Assembly: GCA_963838735.1 (NCBI GenBank)
Contig: CAWISG010000008.1
Coordinates: 95,073 to 159,072 of the forward strand
Origin: Parerythrobacter_A sp963838735
GTDB lineage: Bacteria; Pseudomonadota; Alphaproteobacteria; Sphingomonadales; Sphingomonadaceae
DNA: 64,000 bases
Direction: 5' to 3'
A model generated the notes under the pieces. The model was not told the DNA's origin, did no database searches, and saw only the letters and a program-made list of their open reading frames with translations. Both the position numbers and the translations under genes were made by a program. Below are positions 1 to 9,574 of this stretch, one piece after another (the first letter of the stretch is position 1; each line of letters begins with the position of its first letter).

Positions 1-542
1 CGAAGATAGCGGTTCTGTTCGCGCAGGCGCACGAACTGGTCGTGCAGGTTGAAAACCATGGCAGGACGGCGGAACCGGCGGGCGGGGCGCGAGGCTTGCG
101 CGTGCATACCGACCACAAAATAGGCTTCGCCTCCGAAGCTAAGTCCGAAATGGGGGTCTTCCGGGTCCGAACTGACCGCTTGATCATAAGGCTGATCGAG
201 CCATTCGTCCTTGTCCGTTAGGGATTGGATACGGTCCCACATCGCGGTTTCGAACGCGGCTTCCGTGCCGTTGAACGGTTCGCGGAATATGAAGGCGAGT
301 GAACGGAAACCGTCGGGATTGGCAGCATAGTCCTTCGACCAAGCCAGCAGTTCCTGATGCATAACCAGATCGTCCCAGCTGCTTGCGATATCGCGACAGG
401 GCACGATCTTCAGCGAACCATGCGCCAGTGCCGATTTCGCGCCGACGCAGGGAAAAGCGCGCGCTTCGACATGCGCGGCGAAATCGGCGACCAGGTCCGC
501 GCCGGTATTCTCGTCAGTTTCAGAGGCGTGCGAGCATGTCAT
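1..542 (-). CDS. YqcI/YcgG family protein (GntA-like), partial
   Basis: The 3' end runs off the left edge, so only the first 180 codons are visible. The reading frame gives the stretches HFGLSFGGEAYFVVGMH and ASRPARRF, typical of the YqcI/YcgG family. Known members include GntA, a heme-dependent N-hydroxylase of guanitoxin biosynthesis; that role cannot be inferred here. A conserved-looking block FPCVGAKSAL lies near residue 35. I chose the ATG at 540-542, giving an N-terminus MTCSHASE; the frame stays open upstream towards the pump gene without a better start, so the start is moderately uncertain. It lies 76 bases after the RND pump gene on the same strand and may be the last gene of that transcript. 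Confidence 0.8.
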   Translation of the reverse strand, partial: MTCSHASETDENTGADLVADFAAHVEARAFPCVGAKSALAHGSLKIVPCRDIASSWDDLVMHQELLAWSKDYAANPDGFRSLAFIFREPFNGTEAAFETAMWDRIQSLTDKDEWLDQPYDQAVSSDPEDPHFGLSFGGEAYFVVGMHAQASRPARRFRRPAMVFNLHDQFVRLREQNRYL

Positions 543-618
543 ACCCTGGCAGATAGGATCATCTGTATGCGAAATCAGGCATAGCTTTGTTATCTTGGCA
601 AAGGTTATGCCTGCCGGG

Positions 619-3600
619 TTATCGGGCCGGTAGCGCCGCGTTTTCGGCAGTATGCGCAACGGCAGGCCGGTCGCGTCCGAACCAGCGGCGGAACCGGTCG
701 CCTGCGCGTAGCTGCAAGATGCACAGCGCAGGTATGAGCAATTGCAGCAGGATCGTGCCGAACAGCACGCCGAAGCCCAGGCTGGCGCTCATCGGGATCA
801 GGAACTGGGCTTGCAGGCTGGTTTCGAACGTGATGGGCGCGACGCCCAGGAATGTCGTAACAGCGGTCAGCATGATCGGGCGGAAGCGCGACTTTGCTGC
901 GCCGACGATGGCTTCGACGCGGTCCATGCCCGTCGCCAGATTCTCGTTCACGAAATCGATCAGCACCAGCGATCCGTTGATGACCACCCCCGACAGGGCG
1001 ATGATGCCGAACATCGACAGGATACCGACCGGAATGCCAAGCAACAAATGCCCAAGCAGCGCGCCGATGATGCCGAACGGGATGGCGGCCATGATGATAA
1101 GCGGCTGCCAATAGGATTTGAAGGGAATTGCCAGCAGCGCATAAATCGCAATAAGCGCCAGCGCGAAGGCCACGCCGAGATCGCCGAAGCTTTCCTGCTG
1201 TTCTTCCTGCTCGCCGCCGAATTCGGCGACCAGCGCGGGATAGTCGCTCCGTAATTCCGGCAGGATACCCGCCTCCAAAACAGCAGCGACGTCGTTCCCC
1301 GTGACCTTTTCATCCTCCACATCGGCGGTAATGGTGGTGACACGGCGGCCCTCGTCCCGGCGGATGACGCTCGGCGCTTCGCTGAACGACACCTCGGCCA
1401 GTGTCCCGACCGGCACCTGGCCACCATTGCCCGGTAATCCAGCACCCGGCACCCGCACGCGATAGTTCTCGATATCGGCGATGGAATCGCGTTCGCTTTC
1501 TGGCAGACGGACATAGACCCGCACGTCTTCGCGCCCGCGCTGTACCCGCACCGCTTCTGCGCCGAAGAATGCAGCGCGAACCTGTGCCGCAAGATCCTGA
1601 ACCGTAATGCCCAGCGTGCGCGCTGCGGGTTTCAGGCGCAGTTCGATTTCCTGCAAACCGGCATCGGCATCGCTCTCGACATCGAACACGCCGTCTATAT
1701 CCGACAGGCTGCGCTGCAGCCGCTCGCCTGCAATGGCCAGCACCGCTTCGTCCGGGTGACTCAGCCGTACCGCGACGGGCGCGCCGAACGACACGAGCGA
1801 AGAGGTAATCGACAGGGACCGCGCCGCCGGAACATCGCCCAGTTCCGCTCGCCATGCTTCCTCGAATTGCAGTGCGGAGATGTCGCGCTCGCCTGCCGAC
1901 AGCAGGTTGTAATTGATGGTGGCGAGGTTGGCGGACAGGGTCTGGCTGATACCCTCCGGCCCGCCGCGCACGGCGGACGCGCCGATAGTTGTATAGGTCG
2001 CATCGACCGGATCGCGTCCGCCCTCCAGCTCGATCATGCGCACCCGCACCCGCTCGGCTGCAGCTTCGATTTGCGCGACCGTGGCTTCGGTCACGTTTAT
2101 CGTCGCGCCAGCAGGCATTTCGAGCTGCGCATTGATCGAATTGCCTTCGATCTGCGGAAAGAACGCGACTTTCAGGATACCGGCGGGGACCATCGCAACG
2201 AAGACGATAAGCAGCGCGATGCCGCTTGCCAGCATGAGGTAGGGCATTCGCACGGCAAAGCGCAGCGCGCCATCTAGCGGCCCCTGTACAAACGCCTGAA
2301 ACCGCTTGTCGACAGCGCGCTGGATGCGCTCGAAGAAGATCGTAACCCGGTTTTTCGCAGCCTCCCCGGCGGCGGGCAGATGGCTGAGATGATAGGGCAG
2401 GATCAGCATTGCCTCGATAACGGACAGCAGCAGCACCGCCACCACCACCTTCGGAATATCCGACAGGATCGCACCGATGCCGCCGCCAACTGCGAACAGG
2501 GGCGAGAACGCGGCGACCGTGGTCAGCACCGCGAAGATCACCGGCTTCACCACGCGCTGCGTACCTGCAATCGCCGCGCCCAGACCGCTGCGCCCACTCT
2601 CGCGTTCGGCATAGATATTTTCGCCCACCACCACCGCATCGTCCACCACCAGCCCAAGCGCGAGAATGAAGCCGAACAGCGAGAACATGTTGATGCTGGA
2701 TCCGAACAGGTCGAGCATGAAAATCGCCCCGATGAACGTCACGCCGATGCCGACGGCGGTCCAGAATGCCAGCCTCACATCGAGAAACAGCGTAAGCGCC
2801 ACCAGCACCAGGATCAGACCAAAGATCGCATTGTCGATCAGCAGGCCAAGCCGGTCGTTGAGCAATTGCGAGGTGTCGTTCCAGACCTCGTAGGAAATGC
2901 CGGGTGGCGCATTGGGGCCGAATTCTTCGGCGAGATGGGTTTTTACCGCGTCGGCAATATCAAGAACGCGCTCGTCGCTGGTGCGGAAGACCTCGACAAA
3001 CGCGACCGGCTTGCCGTTGAACCGCGCGACAAGGTCATTGTCCTCGAACCCGTCCGAAATGGTCGCCACATCGCGCAATCGCAAGATGCGGCCATCGGCT
3101 GTCGTGCGTAGCGCAATCTCTCCGAAATCGCGCGCATCGTAATTGCGCCCGACCGTGCGGATGCGCACTTCGCGCGTTGCCGTGTCGATGGTTCCGGCGG
3201 GCGTATCCAAGCTGTCCGCGCCGACCGCGCGCTGGATATCGGTAAGCGACAGGCCGAGCGATTGCAGCCGGTCCTGATCGACTTCGATGCTGATCTCGTA
3301 ATCGCGCACTGTGCTGGTATCGACGAAGCTGACATCAGGCAGTCCGGACAGCGCTTCTTCCAGCTCGTATGCCGTTTCCTTCAAGGTTCGTTCGGGCACA
3401 TCGCCATACAACGCGACGCGCAGCACGCTTTGCCGTGTTGTGACTTCGCGCACACTGGGTTCTTCGGTATCGTCGGGCAGCGTCTGGATCTGGTCTATCG
3501 CGGCCTTCACCTCGTCCAGCGCGCGCGCCATGTCGGCGCCAAGTTCCAGTTGCACCAGCACGGTGCCGACAGATTCGGACGCGGTCGCGGTGATGTCCTG

Positions 3601-3900
3601 CACCCCCTCGACGCTCTCTACCGCCTGCTCCACCTTCTGGATAACCGATTGCTCGATTTCCTCGGGTGTCGCGCCGGGGTAGACGACGCTGACGCTGACC
3701 GTATCGAGGCTGGCCTCGGCAAATACTTCCTGCACGATGTTCTGGAAACTGATGACGCCCAGCACCAGCATGGCGACCATCAGCAGGTTCGCGGCGACGC
3801 CGTTGCGCGCCATGTAGGCAACCACGCCGCGCCGGTCGCGGGCGCGCGTCGGCTGGTTGGCGGGTGGGGTGTAGCCCGCCGGTGCCTCGTCCACTGCCAT
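619..3900 (-). CDS. RND-family efflux pump inner membrane permease
   Basis: A 1093-residue inner membrane transporter of the AcrB/MdtBC-like RND superfamily, which exports drugs or other small molecules using the proton gradient. The first membrane helix is at about residues 35-54. Large periplasmic porter segments follow (PGATPEEIE near 75). The fourth-helix proton relay pair is visible as GLVVDDAVVVGENIY, with Asp420 and Asp421. The length is normal for the family. Order in the operon is outer membrane factor, adaptor, pump; the start lies 3 bases after the adaptor stop codon. The sequence does not reveal the substrate. The family call is very secure, the subfamily less so. Confidence 0.97.
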   Translation of the reverse strand: MAVDEAPAGYTPPANQPTRARDRRGVVAYMARNGVAANLLMVAMLVLGVISFQNIVQEVFAEASLDTVSVSVVYPGATPEEIEQSVIQKVEQAVESVEGVQDITATASESVGTVLVQLELGADMARALDEVKAAIDQIQTLPDDTEEPSVREVTTRQSVLRVALYGDVPERTLKETAYELEEALSGLPDVSFVDTSTVRDYEISIEVDQDRLQSLGLSLTDIQRAVGADSLDTPAGTIDTATREVRIRTVGRNYDARDFGEIALRTTADGRILRLRDVATISDGFEDNDLVARFNGKPVAFVEVFRTSDERVLDIADAVKTHLAEEFGPNAPPGISYEVWNDTSQLLNDRLGLLIDNAIFGLILVLVALTLFLDVRLAFWTAVGIGVTFIGAIFMLDLFGSSINMFSLFGFILALGLVVDDAVVVGENIYAERESGRSGLGAAIAGTQRVVKPVIFAVLTTVAAFSPLFAVGGGIGAILSDIPKVVVAVLLLSVIEAMLILPYHLSHLPAAGEAAKNRVTIFFERIQRAVDKRFQAFVQGPLDGALRFAVRMPYLMLASGIALLIVFVAMVPAGILKVAFFPQIEGNSINAQLEMPAGATINVTEATVAQIEAAAERVRVRMIELEGGRDPVDATYTTIGASAVRGGPEGISQTLSANLATINYNLLSAGERDISALQFEEAWRAELGDVPAARSLSITSSLVSFGAPVAVRLSHPDEAVLAIAGERLQRSLSDIDGVFDVESDADAGLQEIELRLKPAARTLGITVQDLAAQVRAAFFGAEAVRVQRGREDVRVYVRLPESERDSIADIENYRVRVPGAGLPGNGGQVPVGTLAEVSFSEAPSVIRRDEGRRVTTITADVEDEKVTGNDVAAVLEAGILPELRSDYPALVAEFGGEQEEQQESFGDLGVAFALALIAIYALLAIPFKSYWQPLIIMAAIPFGIIGALLGHLLLGIPVGILSMFGIIALSGVVINGSLVLIDFVNENLATGMDRVEAIVGAAKSRFRPIMLTAVTTFLGVAPITFETSLQAQFLIPMSASLGFGVLFGTILLQLLIPALCILQLRAGDRFRRWFGRDRPAVAHTAENAALPAR

Positions 3901-3903
3901 CGC

Positions 3904-5226
3904 CTAGCGCGCGGCCTGTGCGGCGGCCGGACGCTCGACGCGCACAGGCATGCCGTTTACCGGCGCGCGCAGGGTGCTGGTGACGAGGCGGACCGCACCG
4001 GACAGGCGCGGGATCGTGACGAATGCGGTATCGTCGGTGCGCTGCACGATGCGCGCGGGTACGATGGCGAGCTTGCCCTCGCGAACCAGCCACAGGGTAT
4101 CGTCCGAGCGCAAATGCTCCACCGGAACGGCGAGATAGGTGCCGATGCTGGCCCCGGTGATCTGCGCCTGCACGAAGCTGCCGAGCAGCAATGGGGGCGC
4201 GCGGCTCCCCCCGTCGCCAGTCCTACCGTCGCTGGTCGCCCCGTCTGTTTCCTGCACAAGCCGCCCGCCACGCTGCGGATCGGGTACCCGAAGGAACACG
4301 TCGATCAGGCGGGTCTGGTCGTCGCGCGCCGCATCGGCGCGGGCCACATAGGCATTCCATTCGAAGCGGTCATCGCCGAATTCGAGCGAAACGCTGGCTG
4401 GAATACGGCCGCCCCCGCCATTCAACAGACCCGGCACCAGTGCAGCCTGTGCTTCGGTCAGGCCGACGCGCACGTCGTAGCCATTGCGCGAAACCAGCTC
4501 GCCCAAGGCCTGCCCCGGTTGCACCACCGCGCCGATTGCAGCGGTTTCGGCTGCAACCGAAGCGGCGAACGGCGCGCGGATCGTAGTACGGCCCAATGCC
4601 AGTTCGGCATCCGCCAGATTGGCTTGCGCGCGTTGCAGGGCGGCGCGAGCGCTGCGCAGCTGCGGTTCGCGTGTGGCCAGCCCGCTATTGCGCGGCGTCG
4701 AAGCTGTGGCGGCACGGCGCGTGCGTTGCAGATCGGCAGGCGGCAAAATTCGGCTGGCGTAGTCGTCGCTGTCGATACTGGCGGCAAAACTGTTTTGCGT
4801 CCGGTCGTCGAACCGGTCTAGTTCGGTACGCGCGATGCGAACCTCTTCCTCGGCTTGCAACACCGCGACACGTTGCGCCGCCACGTCCGCCTGCGCGCTG
4901 CGGACGCGGTTGGTGTAATCCGCCGTCTCCAGCCGTACCAGAACTGCGCCCGAACCCACACTGCCCCCTTCAACAAACGCTGGGTTCACAAAGGAAATGC
5001 GCCCCGAAACCTGCGCGGCGATGCTGACCGTCTCGCGTGCCTCGACCGCGCCGGACGCGGACACCACCAGCGGACCGGAGGCCAAAGGCAGCACTTGCGT
5101 TTCCACAAGCGGTGCAGTCTGCACGCGCGTTTCCTGTTCGGGTTCGGAGCGCAAAGCCACCATGATCGCAGCAAGGGCGATCGCGCCGCCCAGCACTGCC
5201 AGCACCAGTTTCAGCTGCTTACTCAT
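3904..5226 (-). CDS. RND efflux periplasmic adaptor (HlyD/AcrA family)
   Basis: A membrane fusion protein of 440 residues that bridges the inner membrane pump and the outer membrane channel. The N-terminus MSKQLKLVLAVLGG starts a single membrane anchor (about residues 5-24). A lipoyl-type half motif follows (QVSGRISFVNPAFVEGG), then an alpha-hairpin rich in Ala, Gln, Arg and Glu, the second lipoyl half (TTIRAPFAASVAAETAAIG) and beta-barrel segments. I chose the ATG at 5224-5226, which overlaps the stop of the outer membrane factor gene by 8 bases; the frame stays open upstream to 5700 but that stretch is only antisense of the neighbour. A Gly/Ser/Asp-rich insertion near residue 345 (around 4190-4250) is unusual. 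Confidence 0.95.
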   Translation of the reverse strand: MSKQLKLVLAVLGGAIALAAIMVALRSEPEQETRVQTAPLVETQVLPLASGPLVVSASGAVEARETVSIAAQVSGRISFVNPAFVEGGSVGSGAVLVRLETADYTNRVRSAQADVAAQRVAVLQAEEEVRIARTELDRFDDRTQNSFAASIDSDDYASRILPPADLQRTRRAATASTPRNSGLATREPQLRSARAALQRAQANLADAELALGRTTIRAPFAASVAAETAAIGAVVQPGQALGELVSRNGYDVRVGLTEAQAALVPGLLNGGGGRIPASVSLEFGDDRFEWNAYVARADAARDDQTRLIDVFLRVPDPQRGGRLVQETDGATSDGRTGDGGSRAPPLLLGSFVQAQITGASIGTYLAVPVEHLRSDDTLWLVREGKLAIVPARIVQRTDDTAFVTIPRLSGAVRLVTSTLRAPVNGMPVRVERPAAAQAAR

Positions 5227-6772
5227 TCGCTGTCTCCGGGGGCGTTTCGGCTGTCTTGTCGGTTGGGGGTTCGAGCACCGGTTCGAGCGCAACGATTTCG
5301 CCCGCCCAGTCACCGCCCAGCGCGCGATGCACGCCAAGGCGCGCCAAGGCAACGTCGCGTCCTGCCCCTGACAGGCTGGATTCAACCTGCCGTACTGCGC
5401 GCACCGCATCGAGATAGGCGGTGTAGGCACCCACACCGCTACGGAAGCGGGCAGCTTGCAACTCCGCCGATGCCTCGGCCTCGGCAAGCTGGTCCAGCAC
5501 CAAGCGGTAACGCTGCCGTTGCTCCTCATATTCCGCGTTCGCCGCCGCAACCTCGCCATAGGCGCGCAACACAGCGCGGGTATATCCGGCGGCGGCTTCA
5601 TCATATGTGGCGCGTGCCGCGTCGATATTCGCCCCAATGCGTCCAGCGTTGAACAACGGTGCGGTGAGGTTGGAGGCGAGCGAGAGCGCCCAGTTGTCAA
5701 TGATGTCGAACGCGCCCAGCGGGTCGCCTGCCTGCGTGCCGAGCGAACCGGTCAGCCGGATCGCCGGATACCGCTCCGCCCGCCGCGCACCGATGCGCAG
5801 CCGCGCCGATTCGAACCGCGTATAGGCCGCCGCGACATCGGGCCGCTGCGACAGCAGTTCGACCGGCAGACCGGACGGAACCGGATCGAATACCAGGCGT
5901 GGCCGAAGCGCGGTGTCGAGGCGGCTATCAACAGCCTGCGGCACATCACGCAGCACCAGCGCGAGGCGGCTGGTGGCATTGCGTAGCGCGCTTTCGCGCA
6001 CCGGCAGGCTGGCCTGTGCCACGCGCAGATCCTGCCGCACGCGATACAGCTCGAAACTTTCGCCAAGTCCGCGTGCGAAGCGGTCTTCGGCGCGAGCGAC
6101 GCGGTCGGTCAGGATATCGACGCTCGCCAGCGTCAGTTCGATCTGGCGACGGGCATCGACAATGTCGAAATAGGTGGAGATGGCCTCGGCAGCGGCGGCA
6201 AGCTGGACGGTCTGCACATCGAAAGCCGCCGCTTGCGCATCGGAACGCGCGGCGAGGGCATCGTTCAGGACACGCCCGAAGATATCGACTTCATAGGATG
6301 CTGCGACGCCGATGCCGTAGTTCTCGACCTGGAAGCGCGTCGGCGCGGCGACTTGTGCATCCGGCGGAAGCGTCGGCGCGTCGACATCGCCGGCCGGAGC
6401 CGCCTGACCGAAACTGCCAAAGCCGGACCCTGCCAATGGCGAGTCCGAAAAACTGGTGCCTACCGTAGCGTCGAGTGAGGGAAGCTGCGCCGACCGGGCA
6501 ATACGGGCTTGCGCATTCGCCCTCGTCAGCCGTGCGGCGGCCTCGGCTATGTCAAGATTGCGCTCCAGCGCGCGCGATACAACAGCGTCGAGCACCGGAT
6601 CTTCGAAACCTGTCCACCATTGCGCAGGCCGGTATGCTCCCGCGATCTCCACCTTCGGGAACGCAGCAGGCAGGGCAGCCACGGCAACCGGCGCTTCGGG
6701 TGCGGCCGCGAAATTGGTGCAGCCGGACATTGTGGCGGAAAGCAATCCGGCAAGGACGATGGCGCGCCGCAT
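5219..6772 (-). CDS. RND efflux outer membrane lipoprotein (TolC/NodT family)
   Basis: The outer membrane channel of the tripartite pump, 517 residues. The N-terminus MRRAIVLAGLLSATMSGCTN carries a signal peptide ending in a lipobox-like MSGC, so the mature protein probably starts with an acylated Cys. Two repeats of an outer membrane efflux protein domain follow, with the typical RPDVAAAYTRFESARLRIG stretch in the second. I chose the ATG at 6770-6772 because it gives the lipoprotein signal; an earlier in-frame start at 6910 would add 46 residues without signal character. It is the first gene of the pump operon. No regulator gene is adjacent. Confidence 0.95.
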   Translation of the reverse strand: MRRAIVLAGLLSATMSGCTNFAAAPEAPVAVAALPAAFPKVEIAGAYRPAQWWTGFEDPVLDAVVSRALERNLDIAEAAARLTRANAQARIARSAQLPSLDATVGTSFSDSPLAGSGFGSFGQAAPAGDVDAPTLPPDAQVAAPTRFQVENYGIGVAASYEVDIFGRVLNDALAARSDAQAAAFDVQTVQLAAAAEAISTYFDIVDARRQIELTLASVDILTDRVARAEDRFARGLGESFELYRVRQDLRVAQASLPVRESALRNATSRLALVLRDVPQAVDSRLDTALRPRLVFDPVPSGLPVELLSQRPDVAAAYTRFESARLRIGARRAERYPAIRLTGSLGTQAGDPLGAFDIIDNWALSLASNLTAPLFNAGRIGANIDAARATYDEAAAGYTRAVLRAYGEVAAANAEYEEQRQRYRLVLDQLAEAEASAELQAARFRSGVGAYTAYLDAVRAVRQVESSLSGAGRDVALARLGVHRALGGDWAGEIVALEPVLEPPTDKTAETPPETANE

Positions 6773-6906
6773 CAGCGGTCTTGCAAGTATCGTGGGCGCG
6801 GCATGGGAAAGGCGATAGTTAACGCGCGGTATGCGGTCAATCGCCCCGCGTTTGCATGCAATAGCAATCTCGATTGCAAAACTCACGGTGTTTGTAGGCG
6901 CATAGA

Positions 6907-8199
6907 TCACACGGTGCAGAAGTGCGTATCGCTGTCCTTGGTGAAGGAGTCGCTGAAGTCGGCCAGGTCGGGAATGCGCCCGAATGCGATCTTCGCGCCA
7001 AGATAACCCCCGGGCAAATCGACCTTTGGTCCTATTGTCGCCGCGTTGGGGCCATGTCTCGCCCGTAATTCATCGAGCGCGTCGCTCAACGCATCGCGCC
7101 GGTCATGTTTCGGTTCGGTCGCTGCGAAAAGTTCGCCCTGCTGCACGTCTTCCGGCGTCAGCCCGTGCAGCATGACGCTGACCGAGCGGGGCTGGTCCGG
7201 ACCATGGCAGTCGAACCGGTCGACCAGTTCGGCAAGATGCGACAACAACGTCAGATCGTCGCGCGCCGGGTCGAAAACCAGTTCGGACGACCAGCGCGGC
7301 TTCGAGGCGTGGCGACCGCCGGACCCGTAGTGCGTATTGCGCGCGCCCAGCGTCATTTTCGTTGCGCGGTATCCGGCACGTCTCAGCCGCCGTGCCGCAC
7401 TAAGCACAAGTTGCCGGCTACATGCGCGAACTCCGCGCGCGTTGCGCCAGCTTTTCGTCAGGATGCGGCTATGGCCGAACATCCGTTTAGTCGTGGTCGG
7501 TCGTTCATAGGCCAGACCATGCAGGGCATTCCAGAACCGTTCACCTTCGATACTGCCCCATATGGCACGCGCCCGCTTCGGCTCGACATGCCAGAGCGCA
7601 GAAACATCGGCGATACCCGCGGCCTTCAGACGCGACTCCATGCCGTCCGAGATGCCGGGAAGGGTCCGCAAAGACAGTCCCTCGATGCGCGCCTGCAATT
7701 CACATTCACGCCATACGCTGGCCCCGTCCGGCTTACAGCTTTCCGCCGCCACCTTGGCCAGCATTTCGGTTGGCGCGACACCGATGGAACAGGTCAGTAC
7801 CGGTCCGAATGCGTCGCACAGGGCCGTCTTTATGCGCTGTATCAGGGCGGCGGCATCGTCGGCTTCGCTCTGCACCAGATCGCACACCAGTTCATCGATA
7901 GAGCGTACTGTGCCAACAGGAACGCATTGTTCGATAACTGCCAAGACGCGATGATGCAGCCGGACATACGCATCCGGGCGGGCGACAACGAAGGTGCATT
8001 CCGGCAATACCTGGCGTGCGGCATCGATCCGCGAATGTGAAGGGACGCCGGCGGCCTTCGCCTCCTTGCTCAACGCGACGCATGCTGCATTAGGCGCATT
8101 GATCGGCACGACGCCGATGGGCTTTCCGCGCAGTGCAGGATTGAAATGCTGTTCCGCACTGGCGAAGAAGCTGTCGAAATCGAGATAGAGTTTTGTCAT
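6907..8199 (-). CDS. Y-family DNA polymerase (translesion synthesis)
   Basis: A 430-residue DinB/UmuC-superfamily polymerase, which copies past damaged bases. The catalytic carboxylates are visible: Asp7 and Asp9 in YLDFDSFFASAEQ, and Asp102-Glu103 in RSIDELV. The palm and fingers are followed by a thumb with helix-hairpin-helix character (LRTLPGISDGMESRLKAAGI) and a little-finger domain (TKRMFGHSRIL onward). A GAAC-N7-GAAC box lies 47 bases before the start codon, so the gene is probably under LexA control. It is monocistronic, with 134 bases without a gene between it and the efflux operon. It is not the ImuB type, which has a degenerate active site. Confidence 0.93.
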   Translation of the reverse strand: MTKLYLDFDSFFASAEQHFNPALRGKPIGVVPINAPNAACVALSKEAKAAGVPSHSRIDAARQVLPECTFVVARPDAYVRLHHRVLAVIEQCVPVGTVRSIDELVCDLVQSEADDAAALIQRIKTALCDAFGPVLTCSIGVAPTEMLAKVAAESCKPDGASVWRECELQARIEGLSLRTLPGISDGMESRLKAAGIADVSALWHVEPKRARAIWGSIEGERFWNALHGLAYERPTTTKRMFGHSRILTKSWRNARGVRACSRQLVLSAARRLRRAGYRATKMTLGARNTHYGSGGRHASKPRWSSELVFDPARDDLTLLSHLAELVDRFDCHGPDQPRSVSVMLHGLTPEDVQQGELFAATEPKHDRRDALSDALDELRARHGPNAATIGPKVDLPGGYLGAKIAFGRIPDLADFSDSFTKDSDTHFCTV

Positions 8200-8246
8200 G
8201 GTTCCGGTCGCGGGCGAATCGTTCGTTTGATTGGAGTCTTACGATA

Positions 8247-8261
8247 GAACAAATTAAGAAC
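8247..8261 (-). promoter_or_regulatory. Candidate LexA (SOS) box before the Y-family polymerase
   Basis: The plus strand reads GAACAAATTAAGAAC, exactly GAAC-N7-GAAC; read towards the gene it is GTTC-N7-GTTC. This direct-repeat form is the established LexA operator of alphaproteobacteria. It sits 47 bases before the polymerase start codon, where a repressor would block transcription. SOS control of translesion polymerases is well known; here it is inferred from the match alone. Confidence 0.8.
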
Positions 8262-8323
8262 AAACAAAGAAGCGCGATGCCGGAACGCCAGCACAGTTGA
8301 CACCTTCGCTCATTGCGCCAAAC

Positions 8324-8335
8324 TTGTCCGGACAA
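8324..8335. promoter_or_regulatory. Palindromic operator, copy 1 (TTGTCCGGACAA)
   Basis: A perfect 12-base palindrome in the context AACTTGTCCGGACAAATTTT, ending 24 bases before the methyltransferase start codon. It is one of six near-identical sites in the window, and its core GT-CCGG-AC resembles HutC/GntR-type operators. The divergent polymerase gene is farther away and already has its own LexA-type box. Confidence 0.8.
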
Positions 8336-8359
8336 ATTTTCAGCCACGAGGCTCCGCCC

Positions 8360-9574
8360 ATGCCGACCGATCTGCCGCCGCCCTACACGGCGCTGACGCG
8401 CCACCCGATGATGCCGAAAACCAGCCATGACGAAGCGGCACGGTTCAACTTCCTGACGCATTTCAACCGTTTCCTGTCCGGGTCCATCGGCAAGGGGAAT
8501 GCGCTGGCTTATGAACAGCAGGCCAAGCCTGCCTTTGCAGCGGAGCACGGACGCGAACCGGAGACGCGACACGAAGTGCGCGAAGCGATGAACGCGACCA
8601 GCTGGCACCGCACCTGGTCCGCGCTGAAACGCAATTCGATGGAAATGCGCCAGCAGAACGGCCGCCAGACGGTGCTGCGCCAGATCGATGACCTGGATGC
8701 GGCGGCGGCGCGCTACAACGCGCAGTCGGGGCAGCTCGAACTGGATGCTGGAGTCGAACAGCCGTGGTACCAGCAGGTGGTCGATATCCATTGTCAGCCC
8801 GGTGGCTATCACTCGGTGGAGCGCGAAGGCGACGTGGTGGCGGGTGCGAATTACGATATCGGCATCTTCGCCACCACCGGCGGCGCGCTGGGCGGGCTGA
8901 ACGATGGCGGCGGGCAGGCGGTGGTCGAATGGGCCAGGCGCGAGCGACCCGATTGGAGCCCCAAGCGCATTCTCGATATCGGCGCGACGGTGGGCCACAA
9001 TGCAGTGCCTATCGCGCAAGCCTATCCCGACGCAGAAGTCATCGCCATCGACACCGCCGGCGCATCGCTGCGCTATGGCGCGGCGCGCGCAGCGGCATTG
9101 GGCGTTACCAATATCCGCTTCGTGCAGGCGAATGGCGAAGATCTGTCGCGCTGGGACGATGGCAGCTTTGACTGGGTCCAGACCACCATGTTCCTGCACG
9201 AGCTGAGCGCCAAGGCCATGCCGCGGCTGCTGGCCGAGGCGAACCGCGTCCTGACACCGGGCGGGCTGATCCTGCACATCGAACAGCCGCAATATTCGGA
9301 CGAGATGCCGCTGTTCGAGCAATTCATGCGCGACTGGGATGCGTTCAACAATAACGAGCCGTTCTGGACCGCGATGCATGCGCAGGACCTGAAGCAGGTG
9401 ATGGCCGAGGCCGGTTTTCCGCAGGACAGCCAGTTCACTGTCGGCGTACGCGCAGTCGTCGATCCGGAGATCTTCCCGCCATCGCCCGACGATGCGGAGG
9501 AGGATTTCGGCCGCGCCGCCGTGTGGAACGCCTACGGCGCCTGGAAACCTGTCGCCAAAGCGCTTGCAGCGTGA
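8360..9574 (+). CDS. SAM-dependent methyltransferase
   Basis: A 404-residue class I methyltransferase. The SAM-binding motif I is RILDIGATVGHNAVPIAQAY (about residues 203-222), followed by an acidic end of strand 2 (VIAIDTAG) and motif FVQANGEDLSRWDDGSFD. The roughly 200-residue N-terminal part has no obvious known domain. I chose the ATG at 8360 rather than an earlier in-frame start at 8297, because the earlier one would translate the operator palindrome. It heads a three-gene unit with two small genes and is probably controlled by the operator just upstream. The methyl acceptor is unknown; the context suggests a small molecule of the catabolic island. Confidence 0.85.
   Translation: MPTDLPPPYTALTRHPMMPKTSHDEAARFNFLTHFNRFLSGSIGKGNALAYEQQAKPAFAAEHGREPETRHEVREAMNATSWHRTWSALKRNSMEMRQQNGRQTVLRQIDDLDAAAARYNAQSGQLELDAGVEQPWYQQVVDIHCQPGGYHSVEREGDVVAGANYDIGIFATTGGALGGLNDGGGQAVVEWARRERPDWSPKRILDIGATVGHNAVPIAQAYPDAEVIAIDTAGASLRYGAARAAALGVTNIRFVQANGEDLSRWDDGSFDWVQTTMFLHELSAKAMPRLLAEANRVLTPGGLILHIEQPQYSDEMPLFEQFMRDWDAFNNNEPFWTAMHAQDLKQVMAEAGFPQDSQFTVGVRAVVDPEIFPPSPDDAEEDFGRAAVWNAYGAWKPVAKALAA

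Noticed and set aside
619..3900. Several open frames of 100-250 codons on the plus strand opposite the pump gene, and similar ones opposite most large genes
   Set aside because: They are antisense shadows caused by high G+C third positions. Their proteins are rich in Arg, Ala, Pro and His without any family pattern, and they lack ribosome sites.
7193..7204. TGGTCCGGACCA, a palindrome resembling the regulon operator
   Set aside because: It lies inside the polymerase coding sequence, its arms differ from the six operator copies (GG and CC in place of TTG and CAA) and it lacks the AT-rich flanks.
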